Below are positions 46,966-57,332 of a stretch of DNA of 64,000 nt, piece by piece. Position 1 is the first letter of the stretch, and each line of letters starts with the position of its first letter. This stretch comes from Branchipolynoe longqiensis (Eukaryota > Annelida > Polychaeta > Phyllodocida > Polynoidae). The translations under genes were made by a program, and so were the position numbers. The notes beneath the pieces are model-generated. The model ran no database searches and was not told where the DNA came from. It saw nothing but the letters and a program-made list of their open reading frames with translations. The stretch covers positions 1-64,000 of the forward strand of contig JASIRB010004224.1 in the NCBI GenBank assembly GCA_030323885.1, written 5' to 3'.

Positions 46966-47139
46966 CTTTCTAGACTAAATGAAACAACAGCTCCCACCAC
47001 AGATACCACTAGGCCTGTTGGTTCAGCCGCAGTAGCGGCGATGGCGGGACTTATCAGCAGCCAAGGTCAAGGCCGACTGGTGCCGACACCTCGGCCATTG
47101 AGGCTGGTGGTGTTTGCTGAGGAGGGGACCAGTGGAGCT

Positions 47140-47340
47140 TCCAATATCAGGAAGGTATCATCCAATACCAGGCAGGTAATATCCAATATCAGGCAGGTAT
47201 TACACAATATCAGGCAGGTATTCCCCAATATCAGACAGGTATTACCCAATAGCAGACAGGTATTATCCAATATCAGACAGTGGAGGTTATCCAATATCCA
47301 GGCATATCCGGGCAGGTGTTTTCCAATATCAGACAGGTCA
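47140..47340 (+). repeat. 22-23-bp minisatellite
   Basis: About eight units around CCAATATCAGGCAGGTATTA, with CAGACAGG variants to the right. Confidence 0.9.
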
Positions 47341-47475
47341 AACCAATTAATTATTAAGACGTTATACTTGGCATTACCTAGTCTGGTGCTCGGCATCACT
47401 AGGATATGTCAAGAAGCAGTGGAATGAGGAAGCCCAATTTTCTACGCCTGAAATTTGCTTCGCTTAATCAATGAA
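47341..47475 (+). repeat. SINE-like C, copy 2
   Basis: CTAGTCTGGTGCTCGGCATC, ACTAGGATATGTCAAG, GTGGAATGAGGAAGCC, CCAATTTTC, and a TCAATGAATCAAACAAA tail parallel 1420-1530. Confidence 0.5.
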
Positions 47476-47701
47476 TCAAACAAATTTATACTCATTGTGT
47501 CACCTGTCGCGAATGATGACATCACTACTGGTTCCTAGATATACGCGTAATAAATCTGGCTATACAGAGAACTCATCCGCTGTGTAGCGAGACCGATGGC
47601 GGCGACAGTGTATGAACTCGGTGGGAGGCAGGAATAATCTTCTTATATGATGAATAATTTATTACACAAGTATTAATAATGAACGACAATCCTTTTCCTA
47701 A

Positions 47702-47905
47702 TACATTGAGGCCAGGAAATATTCATATTTCTTTCGAGTGACGGATTCATGGAACAGTCTTCCAGACCAAGTGGTTGAAGCACCAGCGGTAGAAGCATTT
47801 AAGAGAAGGCTAGATAGACATTGGAGAGGACACCCACAATTATGTGACTTCACGGCTCCGTCGACCTTCATATGTGTGCAAAATAAAAGTTCTGCTTTGC
47901 CGTAA
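47702..47905 (+). pseudogene. LINE RT C-terminal end (CR1/Jockey-like)
   Basis: A frame through 47735 reads ARKYSYFFRVTDSWNSLPDQ, then VVEAPAVEAFKRRLDRHW, and stops at the TAA 47903-47905. It has the same W-N-x-L-P-x-x-V-V-x-A-P and F-K-x-R-L-D features as the fragment at 371-643. 5' truncated. Confidence 0.8.
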
Positions 47906-48116
47906 TGAGCTGGTATTAGAGGCCCAATAGGGCCTAGATCAGCCAGAAGAGGATCTGTAAGTTAATCTGTAAGTTATTGTGTGTCACTCAGCACCCAGAC
48001 CAATGTTGTCCTGACATAGCAGGTGTCCTGTCATCGGAGGGGCAGTCAAATAAGACAAAAAACAGTTCGCACATTGAAATATTGCTTCCCTGTTTGGGTC
48101 ACTGAAAACAGGGACT

Positions 48117-48458
48117 CATACGGGATGGCCGAATGAGTTGAGCGTCCGTCTCCCCTTTCGGTAGATCGTGGGATTCGAACCCCTTATCGAGTCAGACCAA
48201 TGACTTAAAAAGTTTATACATGTCGCTTCCTAGCCATGCGCTTAGAAATATTAGGATAGGGCAATGACTGGTTGGTTCAGTGTCCAAATAAAGTGACTGA
48301 GTGGGATATCAGGTCATGGTGCTGGCAGCCTGGTCTCCCAATGGAACAGCACTATACAGTCGCCATGAGTACACACCGTCACAAGTTGGTACCCGTCCTG
48401 ATATGACCCTGATATTACCCTAGATGTTGCCAGGACGTAAAACTCCATCAAGCAACCA
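48117..48458 (+). repeat. SINE-A copy
   Basis: CGGGATGGCCGAATGAGTTG head, GGATTCGAACCCC box B, TATACATGTCGCTTCC, body, and the tail CCAGGACGTAAAACTCCATC with a small internal duplication (TGATATGACCC TGATATTACCC). Confidence 0.85.
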
Positions 48459-48539
48459 ACCTGAAGACAGGAGCTACTCTATGGGTATTACCTGGAGCCT
48501 CTGTACCACTTTCCTAGATTGCCAATAACTGCAGGATAA

Positions 48540-48850
48540 GACTACAGTGGCGCAACCTGGTGTGTTTCCATCACACTAAGCCGCCAGGTGGCTCTGTCCG
48601 GTCGGCACCCAAGACGCCGGTTCCTCCCGCAGCGCTGTCTCTGTGACAGGGCTTCCGAACAATCCATTAAAAAAAGTGTCAGAAGGCTGCGTTATGGATA
48701 TTTAACCCCATGAATTTGCAAGCTAATGCGCTAAATATATGATTCCGTTATTTTTTAGTAAATGTCATTGCAATCTACATGAGAAACATATATAACAGAA
48801 TTTGGTTGCCAGGAGGAATGTAGTTACTGATGCAAAGTGAGTTTAAAGCA
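48540..48850 (+). repeat. dispersed repeat, pair with 61855-62000
   Basis: CTGTGACAGGGCTTCCGAA, AAAGTGTCAGAAGGCTG, TTATGGA, and GCTAAATATAT also occur in order at 61868-61960. Includes the CAGTGGCGCAACC stretch. Nature unknown. Confidence 0.5.
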
Positions 48851-48908
48851 TAGGATAATGGTGAAGGACAGGACTGGGACGGGCACCATCCCCAACTTCC
48901 GCCATGTA

Positions 48909-49170
48909 ATACCCCCATCACACCAAACTAGTTGTCATGACGTTATTGAAAATGTTGCTGAACAGACTCAAACTGTGTGAGAACGGAATGGACGTAGTAG
49001 CAACTTTTTACGGTCGTTTTATGCACGGAATGGACGGGCTAGAAAGGAATGGTGCTCCGGAACTTTGAGCATGCCCACAATTTTCTTACAGGCACATTCT
49101 ACCCCGACCCCAGCCCGTTTTAGAACGTGGTCGGACGTTTTGAGAACTAGTTTGGTATATGGGGGTGTTA
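48909..49170. mobile_element. ATACCC-ended element (262 bp)
   Basis: Left end ATACCCCCATCACACC then AAACTAGTT; right end AACTAGTTTGGTATATGGG then GGTGT. The ends are complementary at about 21 of 25 positions, with TA outside both (48907-48908, 49169-49170). Inside, GGAATGGACG repeats. Same end type as 19431-20010. Confidence 0.65.
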
Positions 49171-49479
49171 GCTGAAGCTGCGACCCAGCGTGCTGAGTCG
49201 CAGATTCAGTCCTTTTTGAGGAACCAGCGGAATTTGAAATGCCAATATTGGAGTGTGGTACCAGGTTAACCGCTCCTCACCGCCTCTGCTGGTTCCCTAC
49301 CATTCCTCTTATCACAATCCCTCCTCACACCCACTTCTGGTCGCACGGTCCGAGCGTCTCTCTCCAGTATTACTTCCGGTCTCAGTAAAGGTCACATGTA
49401 CACCATCTTACAGTTCCTTTTATCCGTTGGTAGTTCTGAGTAATTGTAACCACCTCACCTGGTCTGTGTTCCTTATAAG

Positions 49480-50460
49480 TTATATGAATTTTTCTAGATC
49501 AATGTTATATAAAGACTTCCGTATCAATGTCATATATATATATATATCCTTCTAGATGTTCTATATTGATGTTATTTGTGTACTTTTAGATCAATGCCAT
49601 ATATAAACTTCTAGACCAATGCTCTATATATGCTTCTAGATGACTGCTATATATATACTTCTAGGTCAATGATTATATATACTTCTAGATCACTGATATA
49701 TATATATACTTCTAGATCAATGTGGTATATGCTTCTAGATGACTGCTATATATATACTCCCAGATCAATGATTATATATACTTCTAGATCACTGCTATAT
49801 ATAAACTTCTAGATCAATGATGATATATGCTTCTAGATCACTGATATATATATACTCCTAGATCAATGATTATATATGCTTCTAGATCACTGTTATATAT
49901 ATACTTCTAGATCAATGATTATATATGCTTCTAGATCACTGTTATATATATACTTCTAGATCAATGATTATATATGCTTCTAGATCACTGCTATATATAT
50001 ACTCCTAGATCAATGATTATATATGCTTCTAGATCACTGTTATATATATACTTCTAGATCAGTGATTACATATGCTTCTAGATCACTGCTATATATATAC
50101 TTCTAGACCAATGTTTTATATATACTTCTAGATCAATGCAATATATATGTTTACTATAAATGTTATATATATATATATACTTCTAGATCAAGGTGAATTT
50201 GATCCATGTTATTTGTTTACTTTTAGCAATGTTTAGATCACTGCTATATATATACTTCTAGATCAATGATTATATATGTTTCTAGATCACTGCTATATAT
50301 ATACTTCTAGATCACTGTTAGATATATACTTCTAGATCAGTGTTATATATATACCTCTAGATCAATGTTATATATATATATCTAAATTAGTTATATATAT
50401 TTCAAGATCAATGTTATAGATATACCATGATTAATGTCATATATATATTCTTCTAGATCA
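49480..50460 (+). repeat. TA-rich CTAGATCA satellite
   Basis: Alternating units TTCTAGATCAATGATTATAT and TTCTAGATCACTGCTATATA (about 23 bp each, paired into about 46 bp) with TATATATAC linkers over roughly 1 kb. Confidence 0.92.
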
Positions 50461-50713
50461 ATGACAGACAAAGCCGTCGAATGGTTTGAGGAAGTATAAT
50501 TTTCGAGTAAGGATTATCCACCTTTCCTTGCATAAAATAACGGACGTTCAGCGGTGAGTCAAATGACAATACAGTGATTGAACTCCAGTGTCGTGATTCA
50601 CCAGTGGTGGCGCTAAAATCGGTATAACCTGCAAGGAAAGAGTGCTGAATCTGCATAACAGCGATGAGGAGTGTTCGGCATTTATATCTGCATAATGAAT
50701 TACACGGCATATA

Positions 50714-50744
<31 letters not shown>

Positions 50745-50761
50745 GTAGCCGTGCGCTTAAG
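50461..50761. other. no gene seen
   Basis: Short unique sequence with CTGCATAATGAATTACACGG (a motif D-like phrase at 50690) and a (TA)n run at 50709-50744. Confidence 0.4.
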
Positions 50762-51026
50762 CCTCAGTCACACTACAGCTTGCAACCTTTTTGGACCAAA
50801 GAACCAACCTCCTTGCGACCTCCTTGCGACCAACGCAGTGGTTGCTGACCTCTGGGTGACCATTTTGGTCGGAAGGAGATTTTTAGTTGAGTAGCTGCAA
50901 CCTCCTTGCGATACGACCAAAACGGTGACCACTGAGGACCTTTTTGCGACAATTTTGTGATTGCTTTGCGACCACCCTTTTTGTGTGGTTGCAAAGTGGT
51001 CGCAAGCATTAGTGTGACTAGGGTAT
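50762..51026. mobile_element. ATACCC-type foldback element (265 bp)
   Basis: Left CCTCAGTCACACTACAGC, right the complement of ATACCCTAGTCACACTAATG. Inside it, CAACCTCCTTGCGACC repeats run forward on the left and right; GTGGTTGCAAAGTGGTCGC lies near the right end. The CAACCTCCTTGYG core also occurs in the hairpin at 19826-19863, linking the two elements. Confidence 0.65.
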
Positions 51027-51079
51027 CAGTTACTTAGCCGATGTTTACTTTTTGTGCTGGGGGGTCGCTAAACAAACAA

Positions 51080-51425
51080 GTTTGTTTGTTATTTTATGTC
51101 CTAGCAACATCTAAGGTCATATCAGGACGGCTACTGACTTGTGACAGGGCGCACTCAAGACGACTTTATAGGTCTGCCCCACTGGGAGACCAGGCCACCA
51201 GTACCATTGCCTGATATCCCACTCAGTCACATTATCCTGACACTGGGCCAACCAGTCCTTGCCCTATCCTAATAATGCCGAGCACCAGGCTAGGAAGTGA
51301 CAAGCATCAATGTTTAAGTCACTGGTTTGACTCGACCAGGGATCGAACCAACGAGCCCGTGGGTTCGGATCCCCCGATCTCCCACGGCAGGCGGACGCTC
51401 AACTCATTCGGCCACCCCGTGTGGT
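51080..51425 (-). repeat. SINE-A copy beside the receptor exon
   Basis: Full-length, minus strand: TTATTTTATGTCCTAGCAAC tail, GGGATCGAACCAACGAGCCC box B region, ACTCATTCGGCCACCCCGTG head complement. Ends about 25 bp before the exon's 3' splice-donor side, so it lies in the next intron. Confidence 0.85.
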
Positions 51426-51450
51426 TTAAACAAACAGAGGCGTGACTTAC

Positions 51451-51584
51451 CAGGCCGAGGATCTTGGTGAGGTAGAAGGAGATGGAGACGTTGATGGGTT
51501 TCAGCACATTCCAGATGGGCCGGGCGTGGCGGTTGTAGTCCTGGCTCAGCTTCTCAATCAGCCGGTTCTCATGGTTCCGGCTTT
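51451..51584 (-). CDS. nicotinic receptor-like subunit, exon 2
   Basis: A 134-nt exon bounded by TTGTTTGCAG (acceptor) and CTG|GTAAGTCACG (donor). It encodes ESRNHENRLIEKLSQDYNRH, then ARPIWNVLKPINVSISFYLT and KILGL. That is the start of a Cys-loop receptor extracellular domain: an N-terminal helix with Y-N-x-x-x-R-P, then beta-1. Y-N and the R-P spacing favour nicotinic over GABA/glycine types. The exon starts in phase 1 and ends in phase 0. As I recall, vertebrate alpha-7-type genes use the same boundary, with a 45-nt exon D-E-K-N-Q next. The domain would sit outside the cell membrane and contribute to agonist binding. The 45-nt exon was not found. A palindrome lies about 70 bp upstream. 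Confidence 0.75.
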
Positions 51585-51655
51585 CTGCAAACAACCGGGT
51601 CCACGACCTTAAAGTCAGCACAGGCAGAGGAAAGCATAACAGGCGTGAAGCTAAG

Positions 51656-52622
51656 ACCCCTGTCACACTACGACGTAACAGGCCAGCGAGTGGGCAACGA
51701 AAAATCACTTTTTTACGTCAAGAATATTACGTCGAGATACGTAGAAATTCTCAGCATTTCAAGGCCAAATTGGACATCAGTGCAACGTAGTGGACATATG
51801 TGAAATGTCGGTCCACAATAGTTGTAATGTGTCTCAACGAGTTAGAATGTCTACAGCAAAAAAAGTCTAATGAACCTCCAGCGCAGGTGGCATCAGCATA
51901 CCGAAAGCCTAGCGTTGGCTTAGCATAGGACTCGCGTAATTACGCCCGCCCTAACATAGCTACATGTGACTCTGACGTAATTCATAATGTGAGTCGATGT
52001 CAGGCCCGCGAGTGAGCAGCATCAGTCAAACGACAGTCCAGCATGCTCAGTGTAAGGACACTGAGCGCTCAACGCACTCGACGTGAGTGTAATGGATGCC
52101 TTTATATACTTGAAGGCAAAATGTTTGTGCCACGTTCACAACATGTTCACAGCAAGTTTGCTTACATTCGAAGATACGTTGGCGCATGTTAGATAAATTA
52201 CGCGCGCCATCCGTTTGTCAACTAAGTCAAATACGTCAAGACACCTTGGACTTATATTAAACTAACGCTAGACACATGTCAGAGACATGTTAGACCTATG
52301 TCGAGATACGTTAGCACCACGTTGTCATCGCACTGGCTGCACGTTCCTCCAGCTACATTAGAGCGGGTGTAATTACACGAGTCCTATGCTAAGCCATAGC
52401 TAGGGTTTCGCTAGGCTGACATCATGCACGCTGGAGGCTCATTAGCCCTTTTTTTTACATTCTAACTCGTTGAGACACATTACAACTACATTGGACCAAC
52501 ATTTCGCCTACGTCCACTATGTTGCACTGACATCCAATTTGGCCGTGATTCACCGAGGATTTGGCCGTGATTCACCGTATCTTAACGTAAAAAAGTGATT
52601 TTTACTTTGCCCACTCGCTGTA
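51656..52622. mobile_element. 1-kb palindromic element in receptor intron
   Basis: Arms of about 290 bp: left 51684-51975, right 52345-52622. Matching phrases include CAGCGAGTGGGCA, AATCACTTTTTTACGT, GGCCAAATTGGA, TGTAATGTGTCTCAACGAG, GGCTTAGCATAGGACTCG. The loop (51976-52344) holds irregular ACGTTAG/GACATGT motifs. The outer left end CCCCTGTCACACTACGACG resembles the ATACCC-type ends; the outer right end is eroded. No ORF. Confidence 0.75.
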
Positions 52623-52894
52623 GCCTTGTGTACATCATTGAATTTTAACATGTATTGCCGATGAAATAGTAACTTACTTTTAAGATTAATTTGACCATTT
52701 TCACTTGCAATATCTCCAAACTTAGAAATATCCAAACAAAGTTAGTTCAAATTAATTTGAAGAAGTGTAAACCGAAGCTGGGAAGGGTTAACATTGACAG
52801 TTAAGCAGGGATCGTTTAACATAACAGTAACTTGAGCTCGGTCAATATTCACAATAACTTGGAGAGGGTGTATGTTGATAGTAATCTGGAGAGG

Positions 52895-52992
52895 GAGAGC
52901 ACTATAAAGTCACCATGAGTATGCGCTGTCACAAGTCGATACACGTCCTGATATGACCTTGGATGTTACTAGGACGTAAAACTACAAACACA
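52895..52992 (+). repeat. SINE-A 3' fragment
   Basis: Starts GAGCACTATAAAGTCACC, ends TAGGACGTAAAACTACAAAC. Confidence 0.75.
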
Positions 52993-54000
52993 ATAAAAAC
53001 CTACTCCCCTTCCTCTCACAACTGTAACCGTGTCCTCCCTACGCCCTTGTCCCTACTCAGTTCCTCCCTTTGCTCTTTCTCTTGCCTCGTTCTTTCTTCT
53101 CTCCCCATCTTTCTGCATCTCTTCTCTTCCTACCCCACTACCTCCCCCATCACCACGATTCTCTCTTCCTCTATGCTTGATTTGTGTCCCATAATTCCTG
53201 TTCCTCCGCCCTGCTTGCCTTATCTCCCATCCTTCTCACCCTCCTCCGATTTCACCCATCTCCCTCTGTTCTCCTTCCTCGTTATTCTCTCCGCCTGCTT
53301 CCCTCCTCCCTCTCCTTCTCCTACTTTTGACCCTTCATTCCTCTTTCTTATATTCCCACTGTCCCTCAACAACCTCCCTTTCCTCCCCATATCTGAAACT
53401 TGACCTTTCTTCCACGTTCTCCTATTATCATTGTCTCTCCTTTCCATTCTCATCGTCCCTTCTCTTCTCCCCCTCACTGTCCCCCCCCTCTCCTTCCTCT
53501 TCCTTCTTCCCTTCTCCCTCTTCCCTCTCCTTCTGGCTCTCCTCCCTCTTCCTCCACTGTCCATGCCCTTCCTCTTCATCCTCTTCCTGACTCCCTCTTC
53601 TCTCCCAATTCGGTTATTCCCATTCCTAACTTTCCCTCCTCTTGCTCTCCCTCGTCTTTCCCCCTTAATCCCCTTTCCTTCCTCCTAACTCCCCTTCCCT
53701 GTCTCCCTCCTCTTCCTTGTTCCCTTCCATGTTCCTTCCCCTTTCAGTTCTCCCTAACTGTCCCTCCCGTCTCTCCCTCCCCTTCCTTCCCCCCTTCCCT
53801 CTTCCCTACTCGTGCAGTGCTCCCTCTACCCTAGCTGTCAATCTTCCCTCCCTTCTTCCTCTCCCTCCCTCCCTTCTTCCCTCCTCGTTCAGTTCTGCCC
53901 CCCCCCATCTCTCACCTCTCTCTCCCTCCCATCTCGCATCCCCCTCCTCCATCCTCCTCTACACCTCAGTCTACCCTCCCCCTATCCCTCAGTGACAAGT
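52993..54000. repeat. CT-rich low-complexity tract
   Basis: 1 kb of TCCCTCC/CTTCC-rich sequence without a fixed period. All Ser/Pro/Leu plus frames and Arg/Lys minus frames here are compositional. It lies in the receptor intron. Confidence 0.85.
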
Positions 54001-54369
54001 CCACGGTCCGACCAATATTTCACTGGGACATTTGTCCTGTCAGTAAATGATCTCCCACTAACCTTGATTCGCACTGGGACTAGCAATAAAAACGTGACCC
54101 GTAAATCAAACCGAAAACTGGCCCCACCACTTCCAGTCCAACTCCAGACGCCATCTTTGTGTTCCACTTAGATGTGAAGTAATTGGGACACATTTACCCC
54201 TTAATATATTTTGAATGCTTCATTTATAAAATAATTTAAAAAAAGGAATTCCTCCTGTGTGTAAGGGACACGTGGGTGGTGGTGGGGGGGGGGGGGTCTA
54301 TCCACATTCATTCACTCCGCTACAAAAGGGAGGGGGCACTCCACCAAAGCGTAGTAAGGAGGACTATCT
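54001..54369. other. no gene seen
   Basis: Unique-looking, with a G-run near 54281-54296. Confidence 0.5.
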
Positions 54370-54643
54370 GTTTGTTTATTGTTTTACGTCCTAGAATAAT
54401 CCAAGGTCATATCAGGACGGGTACCGACTTGTGACAGTGCGCAATCATGGCGACTTTATAGTATAGGCCACTAGCACCATGACCCGATATCCCACACAGT
54501 CACATTATCCTGAAACTTAGCAAACCAGTCCTTGCCCTATCCTAATAATGCCGAGCCCTGGCTAAGAAGATACACCTATCATTTTTTAAGTCATTGCTTT
54601 GACTCGATCTACCAAAACGTGAGACGGATGCTCAACTCATTCA
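54370..54643 (-). repeat. SINE-A copy
   Basis: Minus strand. TTTATTGTTTTACGTCCTAG tail; an internal deletion removes the CTGCCCCACTGGGAGACC segment; box B is mostly lost; head complement CTCAACTCATTCAGC abuts the left transposon-like copy. Confidence 0.8.
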
Positions 54644-54644
54644 G

Positions 54645-54801
54645 CGGGTAGGGACCACGACTAGGAATTCAAAACGTCTTGGTTTCTCAAGGCGTATTGA
54701 AAAACGAAGACAGTTTACATATAGAAACAAATAGGGGTGAGCTGTCACAGTCTGCTACTGTTTTAATATTGAGGATGGAACCTCACAAAATATATCATTA
54801 G
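54645..54801 (+). pseudogene. C-terminal end of unknown transposon ORF, left copy
   Basis: After a small deletion near 54690, the plus frame reads DSLHIETNRGELSQSATVLI then LRMEPHKIYH and stops at 54799-54801. The opposite copy at 57333-57490 encodes the same peptide with mostly silent or conservative differences, so this was once protein-coding. Truncated at its left by SINE-A. Confidence 0.6.
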
Positions 54802-55344
54802 AATGGGGGTAAGTAGCTCTTCAAAGTTTATATGAAGGAAATGCTCCTGTGTATAGTATCTTCATAATATTCAATTAAAACTACATTAAAATAAAGAGAC
54901 CATTTTATTTTGCCTATAACATTGTGCTGCTTGTATTCTGGATTTAGTCATTTTTACTGTTAAACCACCATGGTATATTTAAAACAGTACCTTTCTTAGA
55001 ATCAAAATCCTGGACATAGTTAATGAGAAATAACAAAAAATATGAACAAATCATGGTGTGTGGCATCATATAAGCCATTACTCTAATGTACACAGTCTAC
55101 AGAAGGATGGCCACTGGAGGTGGGTGTGGGTGCAGAGTGGGATTTCACTCTGTGTGGTATATCCACCACACAGTATATGTGTATGTGCATATACAAACAG
55201 ATATATATATATATGCACACATATATATATGCATATATATGAATAATTATATACATATTGATGCATATATGTGGATATATGTGGATATATATGTGGATAT
55301 ACATATATATATATATGTATATACACATATATACATATATACTT

Positions 55345-56335
55345 GACCTAACTCGACATTGCTCGACTTTACCTGGGTCAGTATTACCCGGCTCGGCTTT
55401 ACCCCGCTCGACTTTACCCAGCTTGACTTTACCCGGTGCGACTTTACCCAGCGCGACTTTACCCGGCTCGACATTACCCGGCTCGACTTTACCGGGCTCG
55501 ACTTTACCGGGCTCGACTTTACCCGGCTCGACTTCACCCGACCCAACTTCACCCCACTAGTCAAGTCGGGAAGAGTCAAGTCGGGTAATATCAAGTCGGG
55601 TAAAGTCAAGTCGGGTGAAGTCAAGTCGGGTGAAGTCAAGTCGGGTAAAGTCAAGTCGGGTAAAATCAGGTCGGGCAAAGTTAGGTCGGGCAAAGTCAGG
55701 TCGGGCAAAGTCAGGTCGGGAAAAGTCAGGTCGGGCAAACTCAGGTCGGGCAGAGTCAAGTCGGGCAGAGTCAAGTCGGGCAGAGTCAAGTCGGGTAATG
55801 TCAAGTCGGGTGAAGTCGAGTCGGGTAAAGTCGAGTCGGGTAAAGTCAAGTCGGGTAAAGTCAAGTCGGGTAAAGTCAAGTCGGGTAAAGTCAAGTCGGG
55901 TAAAGTCAAGTCGGGTAAAGTCAAGTCGGGTAAAGTCGAGGCAGGTAAAGTCGAGTTGGCTAAAGTCGAGTGCGCTAAAGTCGAGTCCGCTAAAGTCGAC
56001 TCCACTAAAGTCGAGTCCGCTAAACTTGAGTCAGCTAAATTTGAGTCGGCTAAACTCGAGTCGGCTAAAGTCGAGGTAAAGTCGAGCCAGGTAAAGTTGA
56101 GCCAGGTACAGTTGAGACGGGTAAAGTCGGCCGGGGTAAAGTTGAGCAGGGTAAAGTCAAGCCGGATAAAGTCACGCCGGGTAAAGTTGAGCCGGGTAAA
56201 GTCGAGTGGGTTAAAGTCAAGCCAGGTAGAGTTGAGCCGGATAGAGTCGACCCGTGTAGCGTCGAGCTAGGTAAAGTGGAGCCGGGTAAAGTCAAGCCGG
56301 GTAAAGTCGAGCCGGGTAAAGTCAAGCCAGGTAAA
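55345..56335. repeat. 15-bp satellite with strand switch
   Basis: 55345-55555 reads CTCGACTTTACCCGG on the plus strand; from 55562 the complement GTCAAGTCGGGTAAA takes over. The switch is at ACTAGT, 55556-55561. About 14 units lie left and 50 right. As 15 is divisible by 3, long frames (SGKVK, RVKSS, LTLPD) stay open on both strands; not genes. Confidence 0.93.
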
Positions 56336-56479
56336 GTGTATATGTATATTTGTGTATATATATGCGTATATATGTGTATATATAAGTATCTACACATATA
56401 TATGCGTATATATGCACATATATCAACATATATGCGTGTATATGTTAATAATTATGCCTATATATACATATAAAGAAAA

Positions 56480-56790
56480 GCTACAGTACAAAAGAGGCAA
56501 GACAATGAAAGTGGGTTGAGATAATATATTTCTCTGGCATAAGGAATATTTGCCCTAGCTTAAACGGAAAAAGTTCCCGGCGCAAGTGACAATGGTAGCG
56601 CCGGAAGTATGGTTGGGCGGTGGTGGAGCCACCGGTACCTGTATGAGTAGGAAGCAAATACATTCAGAGAGCCCATTGGCTAATAATATAGTATCAGAAT
56701 AATATAATATAATAAAACATACAAAATCCCTTATGTGGGTTTATACTCGCATAATGCTTATAGTTATACATCACATATATGTGTGTGTAG
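56480..56790 (-). repeat. motif D repeat, inverted copy
   Basis: On the minus strand: ATATGTGATGTATAAC, GCATTATGCGAGTATAAA, ATAAGGGATTTTGTATG, and later GGTACCGGTGGCTCCACC, matching the order at 5630-5830. Confidence 0.5.
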
Positions 56791-56791
56791 A

Positions 56792-56826
<35 letters not shown>

Positions 56827-57332
56827 ATATATATACATGTATATGTCTGTCTGTATATGAAAAATACACATATACTGTATGGTGGATATACCACACAGAA
56901 AGAAATCCCACTCTGCACCCACACCCACACCCACACCCACACCCACACCCACACCCACACCCACACCCACATCCACACCCACACCCACACCCACACCTAC
57001 CTCCAGTGACCATCAATGTGTAGACTGATAAAACAACAACCTATCTGCCTGTGTGTACATTAGAGTAATGGTTTATATGATGATTTGTTCATATTTTTGG
57101 TTATTTCTCATTAACTATGTCAAGAATTTTGATTCTAAGAAAAATACTTTTTTAAATAGACCATGGAGGTTTACCAGTAAAAATTACTAATTGCAGAATA
57201 CAAACAGCACAATGTTATAGGCAAAATAAGATTATCTCTTTATTTTAATGTAGTATTAATTGAATATTATGAACATACTATACACAGGACCATTTTCTTT
57301 ATATAAACTTTGAAGAGCTACTTATGCCCATT

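Noticed and set aside
52963..54171. Ser/Pro/Leu-rich plus frames in the receptor intron
   Set aside because: Overlapping frames in all three phases of a CT-rich tract.
55247..56270. Frames of SGKVK/RVKSS and LTLPD repeats as a coiled or adhesive protein
   Set aside because: The 15-bp satellite is open on both strands and changes strand in the middle.
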